A stretch of 64,000 nucleotides of DNA from Nannochloropsis oceanica. Its lineage: Eukaryota; Sar; Eustigmatophyceae; Eustigmatales; Monodopsidaceae. The stretch spans positions 367,001 to 431,000 of the forward strand of contig CP038132.1 of the NCBI GenBank assembly GCA_004519485.1, given 5' to 3'. Each line of letters starts with the position of its first letter. Position 1 is the first letter of the stretch. The translations under genes and the position numbers were made by a program. A model generated the notes under the pieces. That model had not been told where the DNA came from, did not search any database, and saw only the letters and a program-made list of their open reading frames with translations. Below, piece by piece: positions 53,838 through 63,322 of the stretch.

Positions 53838-55917
53838 CTACTCCTCCTTCTCCACACAAAACTCCGACGGGGTCATATCACTCTTCTTGTCCCCCGCATG
53901 GGGATGCACGTCTTCCTCCAATTTCTTCACCCGGAATTGCCCCGGGTGCTCCTTCAGGGCATGATCACTCGCAATGTCACCCTCCTTCCCTTCGCCCCCC
54001 TCCGCCTTATTTCGAACGGGGACTTCCTCTTCTTCTTCTTCTTCTTTCTCCTCCTCTTCCCCCTCGTCCTCCTCCTCCACTTCAACCACCTCCTCCTCTA
54101 GCTCTTCTCCTATGTCTTCCTCTTCTATTTCTTCTCCCTCCTCTTCCTCTTCTTCTTCTTCTTCTTCTTCTTCTTTTTCAACTTCCTCCTCCTCCTCCTC
54201 CTCCTCTTCCTCCTCCGTTGCCCCGGGCTCCGCTTCCTCCCCTGCCTCTTCGTCCCCCCTCCCCTCCTCATCTCCTCCTTCCCCCTTGACCGTCTCTGCC
54301 CCCTCCTCCCCACCTTCCTCCCCCTCCCCATCCTCCACTTCCTCAGGCTCGTCCTTCGGCCCAAATGGCCTCAGCCTTATTCCCGTTTCCTCCATCCCAA
54401 AAATATGTACTTGAAACAATGGCTCGCGCAGCATCATGATAGGCCCGAGGATTCTAAGATGAAGGGGGGAGTAAGGAAGGAAAATAGGATGAGGTGTGAG
54501 AGGACGGACCGATCTCACATGGAAGGCAAGAGGGGAGGATGGAGGGAGAGGGATGGATGAAGGAGAGCATGGGGGAAGGAAGGGAGAGAGAGGGAGGGAG
54601 GGAGGGAGGGAGGGTGAAGGGAGGGACAAACACAAACAGACGCACCCCCAGTACATAATCATGTACGTGTTCTTCATCTTGAAATGCAAAAACGTCATCC
54701 CCACCAAGAACATGGAAAAACGGTCCAGGGCGCTCTTGACCTGTCCCAAATCATACTCCTTAAACGTCATCTCCTTCTCTTGTGGGGAAGCCAGTCCCTG
54801 CAGGCCTCCCATAAGACCACCGACTCCGGCTTCTCCCATCCCCTCGCCCTTTTTCAGCTTCTTTGCCACGTCGAAGAAGGAAGAAAGCATGGCTGGCATG
54901 GCCGCTACCTTCAATGTTCGTGTGTCCTGCAGCTCGATAGCCTGCTGTCTAGAATATAGCAGGGCACCCAAATACAAGCATATGTACAACGTGAATAACA
55001 ACCGAGCCTTCTTCAAGGCCGTGGTGTCTTTGCTCCATTGGAATGCGACCCGGTAGGCGAGCATACCGATGACCGTCTCAAACAGCTTCTCTTCTGCAAC
55101 GAAGCGAAAGGCAGAAGAAGCCACCAATGCCTTGCCTGCCCTCTTAGCGAGGGTGGCCAATACTCCACCAGCACCGGAAGAAGTGAGGGCACTTCCACGT
55201 TTAACGCGAGTGCTGGCCAAGAAAGGGATGACATCCGGGTCGTCCTCTTCTAGGGAGGCGGAGGAAGAACGACGTTTTTTGCTGCGCTTGGCGGCAGCGG
55301 CGACTATTGGCATGCGGTCGAGCTTGGAAGAGCCTGTTGATTCATCTTCGTCGTCGCGTTTGGGCTGCTTCTTCTGCGAATACGACGGGGGGAGAGGGAA
55401 AAGGAGTTAGCTAGGCAATGGGATGGTGGTGGGAAGTCAGAAGCGCAAGTGTGGCGCGCCTCCTGGAGCGCTGAGAAACACCGATCCCGCCAAAGCAAGT
55501 AGTTATCAACATGTACAAGCAATTGAAGGCATCATAGATGGGATAACAAAGTATAGAAACAAGTAGCGGTGGAAAGAGAAGTGAGCCATAGCGTGAGAAC
55601 GAACATTCATGCCTGCACCAGGCATTCGAGGCTCGTGACGCAACTGCTGGACGACCCAATCATCCGAGGCAGAAAGCTTGCTCGCGCTCATCTCTATCAT
55701 CTCGAGCATTCCTGTCTCATCAGGTTGGCATCCTTTTCACCCAAAAATGTGCGTCATATCTCCCCATACTCACCTTGCTACTTGAGGTGGCCTTGAGCAA
55801 TGCTGCGCGTTTCCTGGCCGCTGTAGAAGATGGTGGCCTGCTGCTCCCCACATCTGCAGCTGGTCTTGCTTGTGTTGTTGTCAGCACGGCCCCCACGATC
55901 ACCAGGAGCAGCACCAT
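53838..55917 (-). CDS. PHO88: PHO88/SND3-like ER membrane protein with signal peptide and acidic tail
   Basis: Three exons, 55917-55774, 55373-54646 and 54453-53838, phases 0 and 2, about 495 residues; ATG 56001 would add 28. Exon 1 is a signal peptide (MVLLLVIVGAVLTTTQA). Exon 2 has a basic stretch and the family core: FETVIGMLAYRVAFQW, LFTLYICLYLGALLYSRQQA, MTFKEYDLGQVKSALDRF and MTFLHFKMKNTYMIMYWG; exon 3 continues ILGPIMMLREPLFQVHIFG and IRLRPF, matching the Pho88 ending (YDVKEV--AL, MH-Y-KYTNPLLIQ, LVQIH-FG, RPF). In yeast Pho88/Snd3 helps insert proteins into the ER by the SND route. The following tail of about 150 residues, nearly all Glu, Gly and Asp, is not part of the yeast protein. 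Donors GTGAGT and GTGCGT; the second intron has CCCT repeats near its donor. Confidence 0.8.
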
Positions 55918-56660
55918 GAAGCTGGTCCGTCGTCGACTGCTGTTGTTCGTCTTCGTGCTGCAACCTGCGGTGGAGACGATTCCTCCTCTTGGGGAGCCCA
56001 TATTTTGGCAAAACCACAAGCCTTCAGTGCCTGTCAGAAAATGTGGAAAAAAATGGTTCCGATTATGTTGGTGTGTGACTGCAGCTTGACTAGGTGTTGT
56101 GAATGGTAGTACTTGTGCGAAATGCTCATGGAACACTCGCTGGCTGCTGTGTGATGCTTCAGGGGTGCAACGAGGCTGCGGCCGGGCGGGAAGGATAAGT
56201 TATGAAAATGAATGAATCCAATCGCCAAGACCATCCCCTGCAACGACCATCGACGCAATCATAAGCACCTGCAAAGGGACTCCTGGGATAACATGAGTGA
56301 AACGGCACGAGGCGTTGTTTAGGTTTGGATGCCTTGTGAGGCGCAATTGACGGAGACTCGCTTCTCGTCAGCCATACCCAGCATCACATTCGCTCCCGCT
56401 ATCATTCCCTTTCCCAGCATCACAAGCCGCAAGTCCACTCCCTCCTCCTCATTGCGACCAGAAAGTTCCTGGTCCCTGGATCATCCATGCAGAGGGAGTG
56501 GCAGCCTTTTGCCGGTACATACTTTTCAGCCCTCTTCAGTGACGTCATTTTAAGGCACATCGACATCCCTGCTCCCCGCTCCCTCACACGCACCCCACAG
56601 ACACCCACACGCCCATAACTAGCATCAGCAACAGCACCAGCCCAGCAACATTGATATACC
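55918..56660. promoter_or_regulatory. Divergent promoter region between PHO88-like gene and RAD51
   Basis: About 740 bases separating start codons pointing apart. It includes a possible 28-codon N-terminal extension of the PHO88-like gene (to 56001). Ser/Pro-looking frames on plus near 56330-56550 have no family look. Confidence 0.4.
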
Positions 56661-58218
56661 ATGGCGGCAGCAGCAGCAGAGATGCAGCACGTGGGGCTAG
56701 AGCAGCAGCAGGTGGGCGAGCACGAGGTACGTGTGGTAATAAAGGTGAAGCGAGGGTGAGAGGGGAAGAGGATCAATGGGCAGACGCCGCCGGCAGTGAG
56801 AGTTGGTATTTCCCTCGTCCTCCCCCTTTTCTTCTCAATTTATGCTTACTGGTTGAATCGTGCCTTAGTAGAGATGTCGCCGCCGCATCCCCCACCTCAC
56901 CCATCCCTCCCTCTCCTTCCCCTTGCCACCAGGTTATTGTCAACTTCCGGCATATCTCCGAACTTGAGCACCATGGCATCAATCGTACCGACCTGAACAA
57001 GCTCATGGAGGCCGGATATTGCACCGTCGAGGCTGTCACACACGCCACCATCCGCAAACTAACTGACATCAAGGTAAGGTAGTAGAGTAGGGGAAGAGAA
57101 GGGGGAGTCAGTCCTCTTCACGCTCATTCGTCCGTGCTTCTTCTGCTACTCATGTCAGGCTAACTTTTTTTCCACACTGTCCTCCTCCTTCCCATTTCTT
57201 TTTCTCTCTTTCTCACCCTACTTCTCCTTTTCCCCAGGGCATCTCCGACCAGAAGGCCCTCAAAATCAAAGAAGTCGCCTACAAACTCGTTCCCATGGGA
57301 TTCCTCACCGCTGCCCAACAGCTCGAAACCCGCAAGGACCTGATTCAGCTCTCGACGGGGTCCAAAGATTTGGATGCTTTGCTGGGCGGAGGGATAGAAA
57401 CAGGCAGCCTCACGGAGATTTTCGGGGAATTCCGTACGGGCAAGACCCAACTCTGTCACACCCTCTGTGTGACGAGCCAGTTGCCGCTGGACCAGGGAGG
57501 AGGAGAAGGGAAGGCCATGTATATTGACACGGAGGGGACCTTCCGTCCCCAGCGGTTGGTGGCCATTGCCGAGCGTTTCGGCCTGGACGTGGAAACCGTG
57601 TTGGACAATGTAGCTTTTGCGCGGGCCCATAATTCGGAGCAGCAAATGGATTTATTGAAGATGGCGTCGGCCATGATGAGGTACGTCCGATGCCCTCCTC
57701 TCTTCCTTCCTCCCTCCTTTGTCCCCCTTCCTCCGCTTCTGCGCTTTCTGTCGGGGAGCCAACAAAAGGCAGGTGCAGTTCGCTCACTCCCTCTCTCCCT
57801 CCTTTCCTCCCTCCCTCCTTCCTTCATTCCCCACAGTGAAGACCGGTACGCCCTCGTGGTGGTCGACAGTGCCACTGCCCTATTCCGTACTGACTACTGC
57901 GGCCGCGGGGAGCTGAGCGAGCGCCAGATGCAGCTAGCTCAATTTCTCCGTCAACTGACCCGGATGTCAGAGGAGTTCGGCGTGGCCGTCGTGCTGACCA
58001 ACCAAGTGGTGGCGAACCCGGACGGGATGAGTTTTGCCAAGGATGCGACCAAGCCGATTGGGGGCAATATCATCGCACACGCCAGCCACACGCGGCTGCG
58101 GTTGAGGAAGGGGAGGGGGGAGAATCGCATATGCCAGATATATGATTCGCCGACCTTGCCGGAGGCGGAGACGCAGTTTTCGATTGGCGCCACGGGGATT
58201 GATAATGCCAAGGAGTAA
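56661..58218 (+). CDS. RAD51: RAD51 recombinase
   Basis: ATP-dependent strand-exchange protein of homologous recombination, nuclear. Four exons, 56661-56726, 56933-57073, 57238-57680 and 57837-58218, phases 0, 0 and 2, give 343 residues, the normal size (339 in human). The N-terminal helical domain reads [20 protein letters not shown] then VEAVTHA; the linker [18 protein letters not shown] includes the polymerisation Phe region; Walker A is GEFRTGKT (57424-57447), Walker B LVVVDS, then [29 protein letters not shown] (L2 region) and GGNIIAHAS. The start [17 protein letters not shown] is short and poorly conserved, as expected. Three donors are GTACGT, GTAAGG and GTACGT. GFLTA in the core and full-length fit favour RAD51 over DMC1, although [16 protein letters not shown] is common to both. 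Confidence 0.95.
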
Positions 58219-59033
58219 GAGAGGGAGAGAGAGAGGGTAGGATCGGAAGAAACGGTGTATGCGGGGGGGGGATGAGGAGAGAAGTGAAGAATGAAGGGAA
58301 GGTAGGAGAATGGAAAGGAGGTGGAGAAAAGAGGGGAAAGAAACCACAGAAATGCAGAAAGGCAACCGGCGTGAGAGAAAGCTAGCTAGTGACAGTAAGT
58401 GTACAGTAGATAAGGATGTCAATGCTTGAGGGGGAGGGGGGCAAAGCATGCACCAGGGACTCCGGTAGGGTGTGGAGTGTCACGCTGAGGAGCAGAATGG
58501 AACAGTAAGAGGAGGAGGCGGGAGGGAGGGATGGAGGGGTGAGGAAGAATGAGGAGTGTGTGTGTTTGGGAGAGGGCGAGATAAAGTAAGATGCCTAGAG
58601 AAAAGAATAAGGAACGATGTATGTCGGTTCGTTGGGTAGGGGATTGGTTGCGTTGGGGGATGCGAGAGGACCTTTAGGGGCATTCTCAGGCCCCAGTGAT
58701 GCAACTAAACATCAGTTACCTAGACTCATTGCAGCTTTATCAAGAATGGAAAGGTTCTTCTTGACCGCACAGCGCCGCAAAGCAACCTCCTCCCGTCACC
58801 CCGGGGCCCTCCGAGGAGTCCGCGTTTTTGGCAGGTTTTTTGGCGACTAAAGCGAAGATAGAAACGGTGCGGCCGTTCAACGTTCATAATTTTATGCCAC
58901 CGCACACTCACTCACCCATGCAAACCTCATGCACCGCACACGTCCACAGTTATCCTGGGCACGCACCCCGAAATCCCAGGGAAGTGGCGGTCCATTCCAC
59001 ACCCGAGAGGACTCTTCGTTTCCTCCATCATTC
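58219..59033. other. Intergenic between RAD51 and next plus-strand gene
   Basis: GA-rich directly after RAD51, later more even. An in-frame ATG at 58929 could extend the next protein by 35 residues. No separate gene seen. Confidence 0.5.
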
Positions 59034-61208
59034 ATGGCGTCTACCGCGACCATGTCCCCCGACGCGCTTTGCGACACGCTCCGAGCGCTCACGGCGCAAG
59101 CACTGCAACAAGGAGGACACCGCCTTATTGATGCCATCACGAAGGATCTCCGTAATATGGTTGGCCAGTTTCTTCAAAGCCAGGAGAGCATTCCCACCCC
59201 AAGCATGCTGCATTCTTCGACATCTGACGAGCCTCTGGCTTCCGCCACCACTTTGCAGAAGAAGCATCAGTTCCCCCAGAGAGCCCTAAGCAAGGTACTC
59301 CGGCGCAAGTTGTTGGTAGACGTGGACACGCTGCGAGCAGCCTACGCATCGAGTCGTGGAGGCATGGTCGGCAGTAGCAGTGGCGTCCCCTTCAGTGACC
59401 CCTCTACTGTGTTGAGCGCCCGTGTTCCAGGTCTCTCATCACATACAGGATTGGTCCGGGAGCTGCAACTCCAGGCATTATTACATTTTTCGTTGGGAAC
59501 GATGGGCCTGATGCACGCGAAGCAAGATGCTTCCTCCTCCTCGCCCTTGTCCTGTTCGTCTTCGACCCTCTCCCTCTCTCCCTCCTTGCTTAGACGCGTG
59601 CATCGTTTTTTAGCCGACCTACAGCTTCGACAAACCTTCTCACTCGGTACTGGTGGTACCAGAGAATTACAGAGAGATGAGGATGGTTCCTTATTGCAAA
59701 GGGCCAGCAACGTCGTCACTATCAGTCAGAGCAGCGGGAGCAGCATGATGGGAAGCACAGGTGTGGGCGAGGAGGAAGACGCTCCAGCTGTCTACGACAA
59801 ACAGGGGGAGAAGACAGGCGAAAAGGAAGAGGGCCGGGAGGGGGGAAACGAGAACGACACAGAAGCCACCACACTGGGTCGGCATTCGTCACATCCCACC
59901 CACCTGCTCGACACGTCGTTCGACCGTTTCCTGGCAACGGCTTTTCTGGCTCCCTTCCGCGCTTCCCACCCTCAGGCCTTGCTTGCCCTGTACACAGCCC
60001 TCGAATGCGAAGAACTCTTGCCTGCCGACCTATTGGCAGCAGGAGCAGCAGCCGATGGCCCCAACAAGGGCCCGCTGGACGACATACTGCTGCTCGAAGA
60101 TCGAGACCAGACAGCCATTTCCAAGCGTCGCCCCGTTTTCCGTCGGCTCCTCCATCGTGAAAACGCCGCAACCTCCGGCTTCATCTCCGCCTACGCCACC
60201 CGCACCCAAGAACGTGCCGAGCGAAGCACCCGTCAATCTGCGGGAGAATCTCAAGCACTCGAAAACGTTGTGGACCCCAACCGGAAACCCACCGGCGGCG
60301 CTACTGGAACAGGAGCTAAACCACTACCCACCCAGCTTCCCATCCCCCCCCTTTCGAGCAGTACGGTTCTGCAGCAGGCTCTCACAGACAGTCAACGGGC
60401 CCATCCCAGTCATTACATGACACGTATCAATAGCTTCCGGAAACCCACAAACCTCTCTCGTCGTCCCTCCCTTCCTCTTGGCCAGCAGTACCACCACCAC
60501 CACCAGCACCAGCACCGCCAAGAACAAGAACAAGAGCAGCAGCAAATGCATCCACAAACAGGGAATCAGCGTGCCACAGCCATGGCTTTGAAACAAACGC
60601 GGTCCGCGGAACCTGAAGCAGCAACAACAAAAGGAGCAGCAAGAGGGGTGCTTTCGTCCACCGCCACCACCTACCGTTCCTTCTCCTCCTCCTCTTCTTC
60701 TTTCGCTTCCTCGTCTTCGACCTCCTCGTCGATCATTAAACGGGCCCCCGTGGGTGGGTTAGAGAAAAAACGATGTCGACAAGGTCAGAATCATGGCAAT
60801 GGCAAGAGTGGAGAATGGAGGACGGACAAGAAGGAAAGCCTCGATGGAAGAGGGACAAAGAGAAGACAAGGAGGCGGAGGAAAAGGATATGTAGAAGTGA
60901 GTGAAGGAGGCGGAAGACGAGAAAGCTCATCTGTAGTTCAGAAATTCACTCCCACGGTTTGTAGCGGACGCCCCAATTTTAGCAGCAGCAGCAGCAGTGA
61001 TAAGAACGACAGTACGAGCAGCAGGATGGGATCGGTAGATGCGACTATATTAGGAACTCCCCCGCCATCCTTGAGGAAGAAACGACCGGGAGGAGGTGTA
61101 AGAGGAGACGGAAGGGGAGGAGGAGCTGTGGTTGCAGGAACACCAGAGGCGGTGGGCAGAAATGTGCGGGCGAAGCGGACGACTGTTGCGGAGTCGCCTC
61201 AAGGCTAG
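59034..61208 (+). CDS. Low-complexity protein, possible Sld3/Treslin-like replication factor
   Basis: Single exon, 724 residues from ATG 59034 (759 from ATG 58929). Folded part is about residues 1-400: a helical start (LCDTLRALTAQALQQGGHRL), RALSKVLRRKLLVDVDTLRA, then GLVRELQLQALLHFSLGTM, an acidic/Ser linker, and SFDRFLATAFLAPFRASHPQ followed by ALLALYTALECEELLP, then a basic KRRPVFRRLL. The order RELQLQ-LL, then a helix with FL--PF---P and a basic Arg/Ser segment is how the Sld3/Treslin domain reads in fungi and animals, proteins that load CDC45 at origins after CDK phosphorylation. The C-terminal half is Ser/Gly/Gln-rich with several SP sites, also seen in those proteins. This is a by-eye, weak resemblance; otherwise unknown. 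Confidence 0.45.
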   Translation: MASTATMSPDALCDTLRALTAQALQQGGHRLIDAITKDLRNMVGQFLQSQESIPTPSMLHSSTSDEPLASATTLQKKHQFPQRALSKVLRRKLLVDVDTLRAAYASSRGGMVGSSSGVPFSDPSTVLSARVPGLSSHTGLVRELQLQALLHFSLGTMGLMHAKQDASSSSPLSCSSSTLSLSPSLLRRVHRFLADLQLRQTFSLGTGGTRELQRDEDGSLLQRASNVVTISQSSGSSMMGSTGVGEEEDAPAVYDKQGEKTGEKEEGREGGNENDTEATTLGRHSSHPTHLLDTSFDRFLATAFLAPFRASHPQALLALYTALECEELLPADLLAAGAAADGPNKGPLDDILLLEDRDQTAISKRRPVFRRLLHRENAATSGFISAYATRTQERAERSTRQSAGESQALENVVDPNRKPTGGATGTGAKPLPTQLPIPPLSSSTVLQQALTDSQRAHPSHYMTRINSFRKPTNLSRRPSLPLGQQYHHHHQHQHRQEQEQEQQQMHPQTGNQRATAMALKQTRSAEPEAATTKGAARGVLSSTATTYRSFSSSSSSFASSSSTSSSIIKRAPVGGLEKKRCRQGQNHGNGKSGEWRTDKKESLDGRGTKRRQGGGGKGYVEVSEGGGRRESSSVVQKFTPTVCSGRPNFSSSSSSDKNDSTSSRMGSVDATILGTPPPSLRKKRPGGGVRGDGRGGGAVVAGTPEAVGRNVRAKRTTVAESPQG

Positions 61209-61916
61209 GGGGGGGGGAGAAGGAGGAGATGGAGGAGGAAGACGAGGAGGAGAGAAGGAAGGGGGGGAAGGAGAACGACGAGGAGGACTATGGGGAGGAG
61301 GAAGAAGAAGAAAGGGGATGGGGAAGAAAGGAGGAAGGGGAGGAGGCCAGGTGCATGCCTACTGAAGCAGCGTTGGAGATGCAGATTCCACCTCAGACAA
61401 GGAGTAGGATGTGATGCAATACGACCTCAGGGAAACATACAAGAGGTGATGGCATATGACGATCAGAAGAGGTCAAAAGCATCAAAATGTCGACTCCCGT
61501 ATCCCGTAGTAATCTGGATGAAAAAGCAAATAAAAAAACCTTTAAAAAGAAGACGCGTCTAGAATATCTCGGGCACAGTGAATTGCATCACCACCACATA
61601 TATTTGTCGCAATTGTTGGGTCTTTTTTTAATTTGCACTCGTAGTCGTGTGTCTGCTGTCTGCTGCTGTATCTAAGTGTTGTTGAACAATAGCAAGATGT
61701 AGCAAAAGTTGAACAAATTAAGCATCACCGTATAAATGAATGGATGGAAAAGTGGATGGCCAAGGTAGGAACCTTCTCCCATTTTCTTTCCTCCCTTTCT
61801 CCCATCCTCCCTCCACCTCCCTTCTAGTTTCGCACTGGCTGATGGCTAGCAGACCTGTGTGTGCAATTGTAAGTATCCTCTCATCTCCTCTCTCTACGTG
61901 TCTCAGGTCCTCTGGC
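61209..61916. other. Intergenic, convergent 3' flanks
   Basis: GA-rich to about 61340, then AT-richer. Holds 3' UTRs of the two flanking genes. No gene seen. Confidence 0.6.
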
Positions 61917-62662
61917 TTACGCCTTCTTGTAGGGCATGCCATCATACGAGCCCTTCCCTCTAAACTTGTCCCCGGCAAAGCCAGCCGCCTTGACGATCTG
62001 GGGGAAGTTAGTGTCTTCTGGGTCCACGTCCATCGCCCTCAAGACTGCCTGTGGAGGCATGAGATTAAAATAAATGTAAGGGGGAGGGTAGGGAAGAGGT
62101 ATGAGACCGTTTTCTTCCTTCTTTCTTGTCTTTTGTTCCTCCTAGGTTCCTACCTTGATGATGTCTTTCAATGCGTCCCGCGCCGCTGGCGTGCCGTTCA
62201 TTTGAGTCAGTTGCTGCTCGTACTTTTCCAACTCCCCCACTTGCGACTTCAGGTTCTTGACTTGCACGCGGAGCTGGATCAGCAAGTCGTTTACGTCATC
62301 AATGCTGCACTCACCGTTCAGGCAGGTGTCAGCTTGCTGTCATGTGTGGGGTAGAGGTGTAGTTTAGATGAGTGGCGATGAAGTCAGAATGTTGAAGAAG
62401 GGCGAGGGGGAGTGAGGTGTGGCAAAGTACGGAGGCGAAACCGACAGAGGCAAACCCATGCTTTGAGGACGACAATGTGGTTTATTTCTATGCTGAATTG
62501 GTCGATACATGATCAGTGCAGAGGACGGGGACGTACCACGATGATATTCTTCTCCGCGTAGACGGCAGTCAAGGCGGGGCGAGCGACACGAGGGGTAGGG
62601 GGCATGAAGGAAAAGGCAGAGGCGGCCAGGAGGGCGAGGACAGAGAAACGCAGGTAAAGCAT
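61917..62662 (-). CDS. Small plastid-targeted protein, 146 residues, family not recognised
   Basis: Three exons, 62662-62537, 62336-62154 and 62048-61917, all phase 0 with donors GTACGT and GTAGGA. The start is a signal peptide (MLYLRFSVLALLAASA) with FSFMPP at the cleavage site and a basic PRVARPALTAV transit stretch. The mature part has ADTCLNGECSIDDVNDLLIQ (two cysteines in an acidic turn), a coiled-coil helix (RVQVKNLKSQVGELEKYEQQ), NGTPAARDALKDIIKAVLRA, and a closing DKFRGKGSYDGMPYKKA. Small size, luminal or stromal type start and clean splice phases suggest an abundant plastid protein, perhaps tied to a photosynthetic complex, but I know no named match. Confidence 0.75.
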
Positions 62663-63322
62663 GGCTGCAAAGCGGTTTGCTAATGTGTGGCTGTATTGTT
62701 GCCGTGTGTACAGAGCGTTTGTTTGAGGGTTCACTTGGTTGAATAGAATATTGAAGAGAAGGACTCGGGCGGATGACGGTTCAAACGCGGTCGCTCTGGC
62801 GTCCGGCTACCCCATGCACGACACTCCGCCGCGCCACTCCCACGGGGAACAAAAGAGGCGGGCCATAGAGTCTAGGATCTGTCATGGGGAGAGCACGTAA
62901 GGCACGCGCGGTACTGGAACATTTCTGAATGTAACTGAGACGCCGCCAGGACTAGAAACTTTCTTCGAGAAGAGAAACAAAAGAGAGATATCGGTAGGAA
63001 CACAGGACAGTCAATGCAGCAGAGCTGCAACGCCCTTATAAAGAATACATACACAGCGTGGCATGGCACTCCAGGGCTCCGAGCAGCCACAAATTCAGAA
63101 TTACTAGCGTGCGAGACAGATGTTGTGCTGTTCTCGCTTCGCTTGATTCCCTTTCTCCAAGTTCAACCACGGGAACCTCAACAAGCCTCCTCTTCTCGAC
63201 ATGGCTCCCCGATCACCAATCCATATCCTTACTTTCCTTCATTTGATTTGTTCTTTATCCCTTGGTTTCTTGTGTACCAAATTCAAAGTCCTTGACTTTT
63301 CATAGTCCTCAAGCCCACCCAC
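62663..63322. promoter_or_regulatory. Upstream region of the small plastid protein gene
   Basis: 660 bases between two minus-strand genes. No TATA-like box or tRNA was found on a look through both strands. Confidence 0.4.

Noticed and set aside
61740-62354. 204-codon plus-strand frame
   Set aside because: Antisense to exons 2 and 3 of the small plastid protein, whose splice phases and targeting signal are coherent.
62770-62860. Possible tRNA (ggttcaaac T-loop-like sequence)
   Set aside because: No matching acceptor stem, D-loop or anticodon arm could be drawn around it.
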